A stretch of 64,000 nucleotides of DNA from contig NZ_KB907277.1 of NCBI RefSeq assembly GCF_000381905.1, forward strand, positions 1 to 64,000, written 5' to 3'. Each line of letters begins with the position of its first letter. Position 1 is the first letter of the stretch. The DNA is from Paenibacillus fonticola DSM 21315. Lineage in GTDB: Bacteria > Bacillota > Bacilli > Paenibacillales > Paenibacillaceae. The notes beneath the pieces are model-generated. The model was not told where the DNA came from. It worked only from the letters and a program-made list of their open reading frames with translations, and did not search any database. A program made the translations under genes and the position numbers. Positions 1 through 7,879 of the stretch are shown one piece after another.

Positions 1-111
1 CCGCCGCTAGGTTATTTCGGAAGCAAGCTTCCAAAATAACCTCGCTCGACTTGCATGTATTAGGCACGCCGCCAGCGTTCGTCCTGAGCCAGGATCAAAC
101 TCTCCAATAAA
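1..111 (-). rRNA. rrs: 16S ribosomal RNA, 5' end (partial)
   Basis: Read on the minus strand, this stretch begins with TTTATTGGAGAGTTTGATCC and continues with the universal 27F primer region and the CGAACGCTGGCGGCGTGCCT segment, so it is the first ~110 bases of a 16S rRNA gene that runs off the left edge. The helix near the edge (AATAACC arms) looks like Paenibacillus, but this is too short for a firm assignment. An rrn operon directly downstream of lysS is also the arrangement in B. subtilis. Confidence 0.97.
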
Positions 112-321
112 GTTCGGATAAGTGCTCTTGCCCGAAAGCAAGAGGCCCTCCATCCGATTATCGAATAAGCTGATAGCTCATTTTGAATCTGACGAGATCA
201 GATTTGCATCTGACTCTATTATTTAGATTTCACTTGCGTGAAACCCGCTCACTCGTTGTTCAGTTTTCAAAGATCAATTTCGTTTCTTGTGTGTCGCCGT
301 TGTTTCATCGGCAACTTTCTT

Positions 322-350
322 ATCATATAACATCCGGTGTAGAAATGCAA
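322..350 (-). promoter_or_regulatory. rrn promoter P2 (SigA type)
   Basis: Minus-strand -35 TTGCAT (350-345), 17-bp spacer, -10 TATGAT (327-322). It is followed by a typical Bacillales pre-rRNA leader containing TGAAAACTGAACAA (about 255-270) before the 16S start. Motif match is seen; use is inferred from position. Confidence 0.75.
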
Positions 351-423
351 GCTTTATTTTTAAAACTTTTTTTCAAACTGTTTAAAGTTTTTCGAAAAGC
401 TTGTAGTTAACGACCGGAAATAT

Positions 424-452
424 AATATAACATCTTTTATAAACTTTCGCAA
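424..452 (-). promoter_or_regulatory. rrn promoter P1 (SigA type)
   Basis: Minus-strand -35 TTGCGA (452-447), 17-bp spacer, -10 TATATT (429-424), about 100 bp upstream of P2. Tandem promoters are normal for rRNA operons in this group. The stretch 112-687 holds only these promoters, the rRNA leader and the lysS terminator. Confidence 0.7.
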
Positions 453-582
453 GCATTTGTACTAGTTTTTCTTCTTCCAAATTCCACCTGATTCCATAAT
501 AACAATTCCACACCTTCTACTCACATAATCCCGCACTAATTTATCGTACCCCGTTCTGCCATCTGCATCACGAAACTGCAAA

Positions 583-682
583 TAAAAAAACCGAGCCCGG
601 CTGCCGGACAGCTGTCAAGCGACACCCTCCTGCGGCTCGACACCGCGCGCATCTCCCAGCGCGCAGTGCAGGCTCGGTTCTT
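583..682 (-). terminator. lysS terminator with long insert in the loop
   Basis: On the minus strand a GAACCGAGCC arm (about 671-682) pairs with GGCTCGGTTT followed by a T run (583-600). The arms are separated by about 70 bases, which themselves hold a GC-rich palindrome (641-668). A terminator for lysS is the simplest reading, though the large internal structure is unusual. Confidence 0.6.
641..668 (-). repeat. 28-bp palindromic element, copy 1
   Basis: Minus-strand sequence CACTGCGCGCTGGGAGATGC plus GCGCGGTG. The arms are self-complementary (GCGCGC). A near-identical copy (26 of 28 bases) lies in opposite orientation at 31863-31890. This copy sits in the loop of the lysS terminator. It looks like a REP-type element; family size cannot be judged from one window. 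Confidence 0.55.
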
Positions 683-687
683 CAATG

Positions 688-2196
688 CTATTCGTTGCGC
701 ATATGCGGGAACAGCAATACGTCACGGATCGAGGCGGAATCGGTCAACAGCATAACGAGACGATCGATGCCGATGCCCAGTCCGCCAGTTGGCGGCATGC
801 CATATTCGAGCGCATGAATGAAATCATTGTCCATCTCATGGGCTTCATCATTGCCATGCTCTCGCTCCAGAAGCTGTGCTTCAAATCGCTGGCGCTGATC
901 GATTGGATCATTTAACTCGGTAAACGCATTGGCATGCTCCCGGGCAACGATGAACAACTCGAAGCGATCGGTAAAGCGCGGATCCTCTTCGTTCTTCTTG
1001 GCGAGCGGCGAAATTTCTACCGGATGTCCGTATACAAAGGTAGGCTGAATGAGCGTCTCTTCTACAAACTCCTCGAAAAATGCGTTCAAAATATGTCCAA
1101 ATGTCATATGAGGCTCGACCGGCACTTTATGCTCTTTCGCAAGGCGGTGCGCTTCTTCGTTGCTCATCTGTACACCAAAGTCGACTCCGGTAACCTCTTT
1201 AACCGCATCGACCATTGAAACGCGCCGCCATTGCGGCGTCAAGTCTACCTCATGGCCCTGATAATTCACTACCTTTGTGCCCAGTACCTCTTCAGCAATA
1301 TGAGCGATCATATTCTCGGTGAGCGCCATGATGTCTTTATAGTCTGCATAAGCCTCATATAATTCAATCATAGTAAATTCCGGATTATGCCGAGTAGATA
1401 CACCTTCATTCCGATAAACCCGCCCGATCTCATACACCTTCTCCAAGCCGCCTACAATTAGACGCTTTAGATGAAGCTCAATCGCAATACGCATAAACAA
1501 CTCCATATCGAGCGCATTGTGATGAGTAATGAATGGGCGTGCCGCAGCACCTCCAGCAATACTATGCAGCGTCGGCGTCTCCACTTCCAAATATCCAAGC
1601 GAATCCAAATAACGGCGCATCGATTGGATAATGCGGGAACGCTTAATAAATGTCTGCTGCACCTCCGGGTTGACGATCAAGTCAACATACCGCTGGCGGT
1701 AGCGAAGCTCAACATCCTTTAGACCATGATATTTATCCGGCAATGGATAGAGCGATTTAGACAAAACCTCGAGGTCGGCAACCTTAATGGTCGTCTCGCC
1801 CGTTTTCGTCTTGAACACCTCTCCAGTAACACCGACGATATCCCCGAGATCAAGAAGACTGAATGCCTCATATTTCACTTCAGGCACACTATCCTGACGT
1901 ACGTAAATCTGAATTTTACCGCTTAAATCCTGAATATGGGCGAAGCTCGCTTTACCCATCCCCCGCTTGGCCATAATGCGTCCGGCGATCGAAACTTGGA
2001 TCTTCTTCTCCTCGAGCTCTTCCTTCGTCAGACTGTCATATTGCTGCAGAATCCCCCCTGCCGTGTGGGTACGGACATATTTTTTTCCGAAAGGATCAAT
2101 GCCGAGCCCACGGAGCTCGTCCAATTTATCACGCCGGATTTGCAGCAGCTCACTTATTTCTACTTCTTGTTCCTGAGAGTTATGCTCCTCGCTCAT
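688..2196 (-). CDS. lysS: Lysyl-tRNA synthetase, class II
   Basis: Cytoplasmic enzyme that charges tRNA-Lys with lysine using ATP. The ~502-residue protein has an N-terminal OB fold (residues ~60-160, FAHIQDLSGKIQIYV) and a class II catalytic domain with motif 2 (YEIGRVYRNEGVSTRHNPEF) and motif 3 (GLGIGIDRLVMLL) near the C terminus; length is normal for LysS. I chose ATG at 2196 because AAGGAG lies at 2206-2211; a GTG six codons upstream overlaps that site. It is the last protein gene before the rRNA operon. Unlike B. subtilis, greA separates it from dusB. Confidence 0.97.
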   Translation of the reverse strand: MSEEHNSQEQEVEISELLQIRRDKLDELRGLGIDPFGKKYVRTHTAGGILQQYDSLTKEELEEKKIQVSIAGRIMAKRGMGKASFAHIQDLSGKIQIYVRQDSVPEVKYEAFSLLDLGDIVGVTGEVFKTKTGETTIKVADLEVLSKSLYPLPDKYHGLKDVELRYRQRYVDLIVNPEVQQTFIKRSRIIQSMRRYLDSLGYLEVETPTLHSIAGGAAARPFITHHNALDMELFMRIAIELHLKRLIVGGLEKVYEIGRVYRNEGVSTRHNPEFTMIELYEAYADYKDIMALTENMIAHIAEEVLGTKVVNYQGHEVDLTPQWRRVSMVDAVKEVTGVDFGVQMSNEEAHRLAKEHKVPVEPHMTFGHILNAFFEEFVEETLIQPTFVYGHPVEISPLAKKNEEDPRFTDRFELFIVAREHANAFTELNDPIDQRQRFEAQLLEREHGNDEAHEMDNDFIHALEYGMPPTGGLGIGIDRLVMLLTDSASIRDVLLFPHMRNE

Positions 2197-2323
2197 TCTG
2201 CTCCACTCCTTCACTAACTTAATTTATCTGGATGTTGCCTCTACACACCTTTGAAAAAGCACTGATCAAATATAACAATGTAAAACAATTGAATACCATT
2301 AAACTAACACTGAAATAACAGTG

Positions 2324-2346
2324 AAAAAAGCCTCCCCAGGGGAAGC
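2324..2346 (-). terminator. greA terminator
   Basis: Minus strand: GCTTCC stem, short loop, GGAGGC stem, followed by six T. It lies 27 bp after the greA stop codon. Confidence 0.75.
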
Positions 2347-2372
2347 TCCTTCCATCAAAATCAAATACCGCC

Positions 2373-2849
2373 CTATTTCTTAATATCTACAATTTTATAT
2401 TGAATCACACCAGCTGGTACAGTTACGTCTACAACGGCGCCCTTTTGCTTACCAAGAATCGCCTTACCTACTGGGCTTTCGTTCGAAATTTTATTCTGAA
2501 GCGGATCGGATTCAGCCGTTCCAACAATCGCGTATTCCATTGTATCACCGAATTCCAAATCCTCCACAGTTACCGTTGAGCCGATGCTGACCGTATCCGT
2601 GTCGATTTCATCATTGTTAATGATACGTGCATTGCGCAGCATTTTCTCGAGAGTAATAATTCGGCCTTCAATGAATGCCTGTTCATTTTTAGCATCCTCG
2701 TACTCCGAGTTCTCGCTAATATCGCCATAACCGATAGCAACCTTAATCCGTTCGGCCACCTCACGGCGCTTTACAGATTTCAAATTCTCAAGCTCTTCTT
2801 CCAGCTTCTTAAGACCATCTTGTGTAAGAATAACCTCTTTATCGCTCAT
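2373..2849 (-). CDS. greA: Transcription elongation factor GreA
   Basis: Binds the secondary channel of RNA polymerase and stimulates cleavage of backtracked transcripts. The 158-residue product has the N-terminal coiled coil with the GDISENSEYEDAKNEQ signature (residues ~44-60) and the C-terminal FKBP-like domain ending in ESPVGKAILGKQKGAVV. I prefer ATG at 2849 (MSDKEVILT) with AGGAG 11 bases upstream; an in-frame ATG at 2870 has no ribosome site. It has its own consensus promoter about 250 bp upstream and its own terminator, so it is probably a single-gene unit between dusB and lysS. Confidence 0.96.
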   Translation of the reverse strand: MSDKEVILTQDGLKKLEEELENLKSVKRREVAERIKVAIGYGDISENSEYEDAKNEQAFIEGRIITLEKMLRNARIINNDEIDTDTVSIGSTVTVEDLEFGDTMEYAIVGTAESDPLQNKISNESPVGKAILGKQKGAVVDVTVPAGVIQYKIVDIKK

Positions 2850-3097
2850 CTCAACCGATTCTCCTGTCATGGAAATAATTTCCGCACTATGCGCGCGGTC
2901 ATGGGCTCCTTCATATTAAATACCTTCCGCAACGGAGGGATCCAATTAGGTCATGGAATTATACCCACGAGGGCCCGAGTTGCCGTTATTTATCACGGCC
3001 GTGAAAATTCACGCATCATTTGAGAATATCATATGCAATCTCATGGAGCTCAGACCACCCCATGTTGTGGAAGTTATCTCCTGAGGCGAATTTATAC
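2850..3097 (-). other. greA 5' leader with two overlapping short reading frames
   Basis: Between the greA promoter and start codon lie about 250 bases. A 15-codon frame (3063-3016, MGWSELHEIAYDILK) ends in ATGA overlap with an 8-codon frame (3019-2993, MMREFSRP), which is followed by a perfect CACGGCCGTG palindrome. An AGGAG lies upstream of the first frame but at a poor distance (14 bases). Either a leader with coding function or an unidentified structured RNA; translation is not demonstrated. I see no complete T-box. Confidence 0.25.
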
Positions 3098-3103
3098 TGA
3101 AAA

Positions 3104-3132
3104 ATTATAGGTGAACCCTTTCGAAATGTCAA
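3104..3132 (-). promoter_or_regulatory. greA promoter (perfect SigA consensus)
   Basis: Minus strand: TTGACA (3132-3127), 17-bp spacer, TATAAT (3109-3104). Both hexamers match the consensus exactly. Confidence 0.85.
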
Positions 3133-3265
3133 TGACAGTACATTTTTCAAATGTAAACGTTTCATGACGGCTGTCTGATTTGAAAAAATACAGCTTACGC
3201 CACCACAAAATTTCATTTTGCTTTATGCAGTTCTCATTTTGAACCTTATGCAATTCAATGTAAGC

Positions 3266-4267
3266 TTATGCAGATTCCACTTCGTTAGAAGGCTCGCCGG
3301 AAACATTAGCGACAAAATTCTCGAGGATTCGAACCATCTCGTCTCGCTTGGTCTCCTCCATAATGACGTCTTTGATCCTCGCTGCCCCTTGCATCCCTTT
3401 CAAATACCAGGCCAAATGCTTGCGCATTTCACGGACAGCCACGTTCTCGCCTTTAAGGGCGGCAAGCCGGTCCATATGAAGAATGGCAATACGGATTTTC
3501 TCTTCCGCTTCAGGCTCAGGCAGCAGCTCCCCTGTCTTAAGATACTCCACAGTCCGATACAGCATCCACGGATTTCCTAGCGCCCCCCGGCCGATCATGA
3601 CTCCGTCACATCCGGTTTGCTCCAGCATCCGTTTTGCATCCTCCGGCGTTGCTACGTCTCCGTTGCCGATGACCGGAATGGATACCGCTTCTTTAACCTG
3701 CTTTATATAGCTCCAGTCCGCCTTCCCAGTATAGAGCTGCTCCCGCGTCCGGCCGTGTACGCTGACTGCTTTACCCCCAGCCTGCTCCACCGCTTTGGCA
3801 TTATCGACTACATAAATATGCTCAGAATCCCAGCCGATGCGCATCTTTACCGTAACCGGCTTGCTGACCGCCCCGACGACAGCAGAAACCATTTCATAAA
3901 TTTTGTTTGGTTCAAGCAGCCAGCGCGCTCCTGCATCACACTTCGTCACCTTGGGCACAGGGCAGCCCATATTAATATCGATAATGTCTGCATTCGTCTC
4001 CTGATCAACTACTTTAGCTGCTTCTACTAAGGTTTCACGATCCCCGCCGAAAATTTGCAGGCTAAGCGGCTTCTCCCGCTCATCCACAAACAGCATTTCC
4101 TTCGTACGCTTATTGCCGTGAATGATCGCTTTATCGCTAACCATCTCCGCACAGACAAGACCGGTGCCAAACTCCTTGGCAATAAGCCGGAAGGCCGGAT
4201 TACACACGCCCGCCATCGGCGCTAGCACGACCTGATTTTTCATTTCAATATCGCCGATTTTCAGCAT
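3266..4267 (-). CDS. dusB: tRNA-dihydrouridine synthase DusB
   Basis: FMN-dependent reductase that makes dihydrouridine in tRNA. The 333-residue protein is a TIM barrel with the N-terminal LAPMAGVCNPAFR motif, the INMGCPVPKV motif with the catalytic cysteine (residue ~100), the FMN-phosphate motif IGNGDV and IGRGALGNPW. ATG at 4267 has AGGAGGAG five bases upstream. It is the last gene of the folate operon, in the same place as B. subtilis yacF. Confidence 0.96.
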   Translation of the reverse strand: MLKIGDIEMKNQVVLAPMAGVCNPAFRLIAKEFGTGLVCAEMVSDKAIIHGNKRTKEMLFVDEREKPLSLQIFGGDRETLVEAAKVVDQETNADIIDINMGCPVPKVTKCDAGARWLLEPNKIYEMVSAVVGAVSKPVTVKMRIGWDSEHIYVVDNAKAVEQAGGKAVSVHGRTREQLYTGKADWSYIKQVKEAVSIPVIGNGDVATPEDAKRMLEQTGCDGVMIGRGALGNPWMLYRTVEYLKTGELLPEPEAEEKIRIAILHMDRLAALKGENVAVREMRKHLAWYLKGMQGAARIKDVIMEETKRDEMVRILENFVANVSGEPSNEVESA

Positions 4268-4359
4268 AAGTTCTCCTCCTATAACGTAAATTTGTTGAAT
4301 TTACGCGTTGCGGGCAAGTCACGATATAGTAAACTAGAGCACTTTTCCCGTTCAGCGAT

Positions 4360-4566
4360 TTATTTTGATGATTTCAGTTCGGACATTGTTATGCCCAGAA
4401 CATCCACAATTTTAGTTAAAATTTGATCTTCAGCACGTCGGTTCCCACGCTCTATAGCGCCAAGGACGGCCAGTGATACGCCGGTTTGCTCCGCAAGCTG
4501 CTGCTGCGTAAACCCCTTTAGTTTTCGAAATGCCCGGATTCGCTGCGCCAGTTGCAAGTTTTCCAA
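4360..4566 (-). CDS. yazB: Small XRE-family DNA-binding protein (YazB-like)
   Basis: A 68-residue protein that is little more than one Cro/C1 helix-turn-helix (KLKGFTQQQLAEQTGVSLAVLGAIERG). It starts with TTG at 4566 with GGAAGG about nine bases upstream and overlaps the 3' end of folK by 49 bases in another frame, so the two are probably translationally coupled. B. subtilis yazB has the same position in the folate operon. Its target is unknown; regulation of the folate genes is a guess from position only. Confidence 0.88.
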   Translation of the reverse strand: MENLQLAQRIRAFRKLKGFTQQQLAEQTGVSLAVLGAIERGNRRAEDQILTKIVDVLGITMSELKSSK

Positions 4567-5078
4567 AAACGGACGCCTTCCTTTCCATCCATGATGTTCA
4601 ATGCTTGCTGAATTTCCCGGTATAACCCGGAGATCTCCCCTTCAGGAACGATATCTGCCAAGGGAACAAGGACAAATGCCCTCTCCATCATCCGCGGATG
4701 CGGTAAGGTTAATAGCGGAGTATCGATTTGCTGGCCTTCTACCCATAGCAGATCCAAATCCACCGTTCGCGGTCCAAAACGGATTTTGCGCTCCCTTCCC
4801 AACTCCAGCTCAATGCGCTGCATCACGGTTAGCAGTTGTTCTGGACTCCATGTCGTTTGCAGCACGGCAGCCATATTTACAAAGCAAGGCTGATCCACAT
4901 ATCCGACCGGGTCTGTCTCATACATTCGGGAGCAGCGGAGAACCTTAATCTCCGGATAGACATCAAGCCGGCGCAGCGCCTCCAACAATGTCGCTTCCCG
5001 GTTGCCGAGGTTAGCCCCTAAAGCAATATAAGCCTCTGAGGTTCCAGAGGTTGCATGTGTCATCATCGCACGTCTCAC
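4518..5078 (-). CDS. folK: 2-amino-4-hydroxy-6-hydroxymethyldihydropteridine pyrophosphokinase
   Basis: Transfers pyrophosphate from ATP to 6-hydroxymethyl-dihydropterin, the step before dihydropteroate synthase. The 186-residue product has the HPPK signature RFGPRTVDLDLLWV (residues ~99-112) and the YIALGANLGNRE start. GTG at 5078 overlaps the folB stop (GTGA); ATG codons at 5066 and 5063 are alternatives and none has a strong ribosome site. The unusual C-terminal end past ALNIMDG is encoded over the start of the next gene. Confidence 0.93.
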   Translation of the reverse strand: MRRAMMTHATSGTSEAYIALGANLGNREATLLEALRRLDVYPEIKVLRCSRMYETDPVGYVDQPCFVNMAAVLQTTWSPEQLLTVMQRIELELGRERKIRFGPRTVDLDLLWVEGQQIDTPLLTLPHPRMMERAFVLVPLADIVPEGEISGLYREIQQALNIMDGKEGVRFWKTCNWRSESGHFEN

Positions 5079-5437
5079 TTTCTAGTCCGGTAGATTTCCA
5101 CCGTCACACCTTCAAAATGAATATCAAATGGCGGATGCGGTTTTGTGACATGAACCGTTAACGCATCTACCATAGTATAAGTGTCCAGTAAGGAGGATGC
5201 AATATGCTCAGCAAGCGCCTCAATCAGCTTAAAACTCTTGCCTTCGACAATTCCTCGTACTAACTCATGTATTTCGGCATAATTTACCGTCTTTTGTAAA
5301 TCATCGCTCTCCCCGGCTGCCCGTAGATCAAGCTCCAGCTCCAGGCTGATATAGAACCGCTGGCCCAATTTCCGCTCTTCTTCAAAAACGCCATGGTATC
5401 CGTAGTATTCCATGCGCCGCAGTACCATTTTATCCAT
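5075..5437 (-). CDS. folB: Dihydroneopterin aldolase
   Basis: Converts dihydroneopterin to 6-hydroxymethyl-dihydropterin and glycolaldehyde in folate synthesis. 120 residues, normal length, with YYGYHGVFEEERKLGQRFYI at the N terminus, the catalytic region TVNYAEIHELV and the conserved KPHPP near the C terminus. ATG at 5437 follows GAAGGGTGAG at good distance. Its stop overlaps the folK start by four bases. Confidence 0.95.
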   Translation of the reverse strand: MDKMVLRRMEYYGYHGVFEEERKLGQRFYISLELELDLRAAGESDDLQKTVNYAEIHELVRGIVEGKSFKLIEALAEHIASSLLDTYTMVDALTVHVTKPHPPFDIHFEGVTVEIYRTRK

Positions 5438-5505
5438 GGATTTCTCACCCTTCCAGCATTATTACAGCACAAAACTTTAATTCATCAACTCTAAATTACG
5501 ACCCG

Positions 5506-6342
5506 TTAAGCGTAAACGATAGCATCGCACATTTTAGCCAAACGCTTCATTTCCTTCACATCATGCACCCGCACAATCTGACAGCCTTGAGCGATGCCAA
5601 GCGCAACCGTCGCAGCGGTTCCCATTACCAGCTCATCCACCGGCAAATCCAATGTGGAGCGGATAAACCTCTTACGGGAGGTGCCCAGCAACAGCGGGAA
5701 GCCGAGCTCTGCCAGCTGGTCTAAAGACTTCATTACGCGCAAATTCTCATTATAATCTTTGGCGAAGCCGATTCCCGGATCAAGTATAATTTGCTCGTCC
5801 TTCACTCCGGCACGCCGGGCAATCTCCACACTGTTCAAAAGATCAGACACAACGTCCTGCATCAAATCTACATAATTCGGGTCACGCCGGTTATGCATTA
5901 AAATAACGGGGCATCCGTACTCGGCAGCAACGCCTGCCATTAACGGATCTGCCTGACAGCCCCAAATATCATTAATAATATGCGCGCCAGCCGCGAGCGA
6001 CTGCCGTGCTACTTCTGATTTATAAGTGTCCACAGATATCGGGATATAAGGCGCCTCGCGATGGATCGCTTCCACGATCGGGATCACCCGCTCCAACTCG
6101 TCCTCTAAGGAGACGGGCTCATGTCCCGGACGGGTGGACTCCCCGCCAATATCAATGATATCGGCTCCATTCTGAACCATTTCCAGCGCATGGGCAATCG
6201 CCCGGTCAGTACGATTATATCGTCCGCCATCGGAGAACGAATCCGGGGTCACGTTCAAAATTCCCATAATTAGCGTGCGCTCGCCAAGCCTTAGCTCCAC
6301 ATCTCCCCATGTGTAAGCACGTTGATACAACTTAGGCTGCAT
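5506..6342 (-). CDS. folP: Dihydropteroate synthase
   Basis: Joins p-aminobenzoate to dihydropterin pyrophosphate; the sulfonamide target. The 278-residue TIM barrel has both pterin-binding signatures, LIMGILNVTPDSFSDGG (residues ~24-40) and DIIDIGGESTRPGH (~61-74), plus LLGTSRKRFI near residue 220. ATG at 6342 has AAGGA six bases upstream. Between pabC and folB in the pab/fol operon, as B. subtilis sul. Confidence 0.97.
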   Translation of the reverse strand: MQPKLYQRAYTWGDVELRLGERTLIMGILNVTPDSFSDGGRYNRTDRAIAHALEMVQNGADIIDIGGESTRPGHEPVSLEDELERVIPIVEAIHREAPYIPISVDTYKSEVARQSLAAGAHIINDIWGCQADPLMAGVAAEYGCPVILMHNRRDPNYVDLMQDVVSDLLNSVEIARRAGVKDEQIILDPGIGFAKDYNENLRVMKSLDQLAELGFPLLLGTSRKRFIRSTLDLPVDELVMGTAATVALGIAQGCQIVRVHDVKEMKRLAKMCDAIVYA

Positions 6343-6374
6343 ATTAATTCCTTGTCCCCTTTCCGGGCATTTTT

Positions 6375-7298
6375 CTAATCCTGCTTAGTATAGCCTCTAT
6401 ACCTATCCAAAAGCATTTTCGTCATGGGACCTATCGTCCCGTTCCCTACGGAGTACCTCTTTCCCCCTGGCTTCGTTCCCCCAGGCTCGGCCAAAACAGT
6501 CGCGGGAACCAATTCCTGAATCGAATTCGTCAAAAACACCTCGTCCGCGGTCAGAAGCTCATCCCAAGTATAGCTCCCTTCCGCATACTGCAGTCCCTGC
6601 CCCGCAGCAAGCTCCAGCACAAACGCCCGGGTAATCCCCGGAAGAATGCCTGTTTCGATCGAGGGCGTGTATAGTTTGCCACCAAGTACAAAAAACAAAT
6701 TACTGACGATCCCTTCGGCCAAATATCCTTCTGACGTTAATAGCAGCCCTTCAGGCGTTGCCGCCGAGCTTGAGGCCGGGGCAAGCGGGGCAAGTGGGGC
6801 AAGCGTCTCCAACTCCCGTTTTGCCAATATATTGTTCATATAGTGAAGCGATTTTTGTCTGACTTTGCCTTCAGGCGTATTGCGCGGTGTCACAAGACGC
6901 CATAGCTCCTTGCCTTGGGCATACAGCTTTGGATCGTGCTTTGGTAAAGGTTTAACGTATATAATAACGGACGGCTCCGCATAATCTCCCGAAGATAAGC
7001 CAAGGGGGCCGACTCCCGCCGAGACCGTAAGCCGGACATAGCCGTCCAGCAATTCATTCGCTGCCAGCAATTGCTTTATTTCATTGCGCAGCAGCTCTTC
7101 GCGAACGTCATAGCGTATGCCCAGCTCCAGGCATCCTTGCCGAAGCCGTTCTAAATGTCTGGACAGCAGGAATGGCTCTCCCTGATAAGTCCGGAACGTC
7201 TCGAACAGCCCCATTCCGTACATAAAGCCGTGATCCATTACGGATATCACGGCTTCAGCGGATGGGGTAATTATGCCATTTACCCCGATATAATTCAT
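6375..7298 (-). CDS. pabC: Aminodeoxychorismate lyase
   Basis: PLP enzyme that splits 4-amino-4-deoxychorismate into p-aminobenzoate and pyruvate. It is a class IV aminotransferase-fold protein of 307 residues with MYGMGLFETFRTYQG near the N terminus, the likely PLP lysine in KSLHYMNNILAKRE (~residue 149), and VFLTNSIQELVPA in the C-terminal half. ATG at 7298 overlaps the pabA stop (ATGA). A Leu-Ala-Pro triplet is repeated three times (about 6775-6800, a 9-bp repeat) in a loop after the lysine, which makes this copy a little longer than most. Confidence 0.92.
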   Translation of the reverse strand: MNYIGVNGIITPSAEAVISVMDHGFMYGMGLFETFRTYQGEPFLLSRHLERLRQGCLELGIRYDVREELLRNEIKQLLAANELLDGYVRLTVSAGVGPLGLSSGDYAEPSVIIYVKPLPKHDPKLYAQGKELWRLVTPRNTPEGKVRQKSLHYMNNILAKRELETLAPLAPLAPASSSAATPEGLLLTSEGYLAEGIVSNLFFVLGGKLYTPSIETGILPGITRAFVLELAAGQGLQYAEGSYTWDELLTADEVFLTNSIQELVPATVLAEPGGTKPGGKRYSVGNGTIGPMTKMLLDRYRGYTKQD

Positions 7299-7879
7299 AC
7301 CCCAACCCCCGCCTTGCGGCTTAAAAAGTTGCGGAGCAAATGATGGCCGTGCTCGGTAGTGATCGATTCTGGATGGAACTGAACCCCTTCCACGGCATAT
7401 GTTTTATGACGAAGGCCCATGATTTCGCCTTCTTCCGTCTCGGCGGTAATCTCCAGGCAATCGGGAAGACTTTCCCGTTCTACGATCAATGAGTGATAGC
7501 GGGTTGCCGTAAACGGTGAAGGAAGCCCCGCAAATACAGACTCTCCCTTGTGATGGATCGGCGAGGTCTTGCCATGCATCAGCCGTTCCGCTCTAACTAC
7601 CTTCCCGCCAAATGCCTGGCCGATGGCCTGATGGCCTAAACATACGCCAAAGATCGGAATGGACCCTTTGAAACGATCAATCACACCCAGTGTAATTCCA
7701 GCCTCATTCGGCGTGCACGGTCCTGGTGACAGCAAAATGTGGTCCGGTGACAGTTCCTCGATGCCCTGTAAATCAATTTCATCATTGCGGCGTACTACAA
7801 TTTCTTCTCCAAGCTCACCTAAATACTGCACGAGGTTGTACGTAAATGAATCGTAATTGTCAATAACCAGTATCATCAT
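7295..7879 (-). CDS. pabA: Aminodeoxychorismate/anthranilate synthase glutamine amidotransferase
   Basis: Class I glutamine amidotransferase that feeds ammonia to PabB; in B. subtilis the same subunit also serves tryptophan synthesis. The 194-residue protein has the nucleophile motif IFGVCLGHQAIGQAFGG (Cys ~79) and the His-Glu pair in GVQFHPESI. Two adjacent ATG codons (7879, 7876) are possible starts; the first overlaps the pabB stop. Dual use for PABA and tryptophan is inferred from the family, not seen here. Confidence 0.95.
   Translation of the reverse strand: MMILVIDNYDSFTYNLVQYLGELGEEIVVRRNDEIDLQGIEELSPDHILLSPGPCTPNEAGITLGVIDRFKGSIPIFGVCLGHQAIGQAFGGKVVRAERLMHGKTSPIHHKGESVFAGLPSPFTATRYHSLIVERESLPDCLEITAETEEGEIMGLRHKTYAVEGVQFHPESITTEHGHHLLRNFLSRKAGVGV

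Noticed and set aside
2850..3097. T-box leader for lysS or greA, suggested by GGGTGGTC
   Set aside because: The GGGTGG lies near the promoter rather than before a terminator, no specifier stem or complete T-box sequence is seen, and greA is not an aminoacylation gene.
3016..3216. 66-codon minus-strand frame upstream of greA
   Set aside because: Its upstream half lies over the greA promoter, so the full frame cannot be translated from that transcript; only the last 15 codons are kept as a possible leader peptide.
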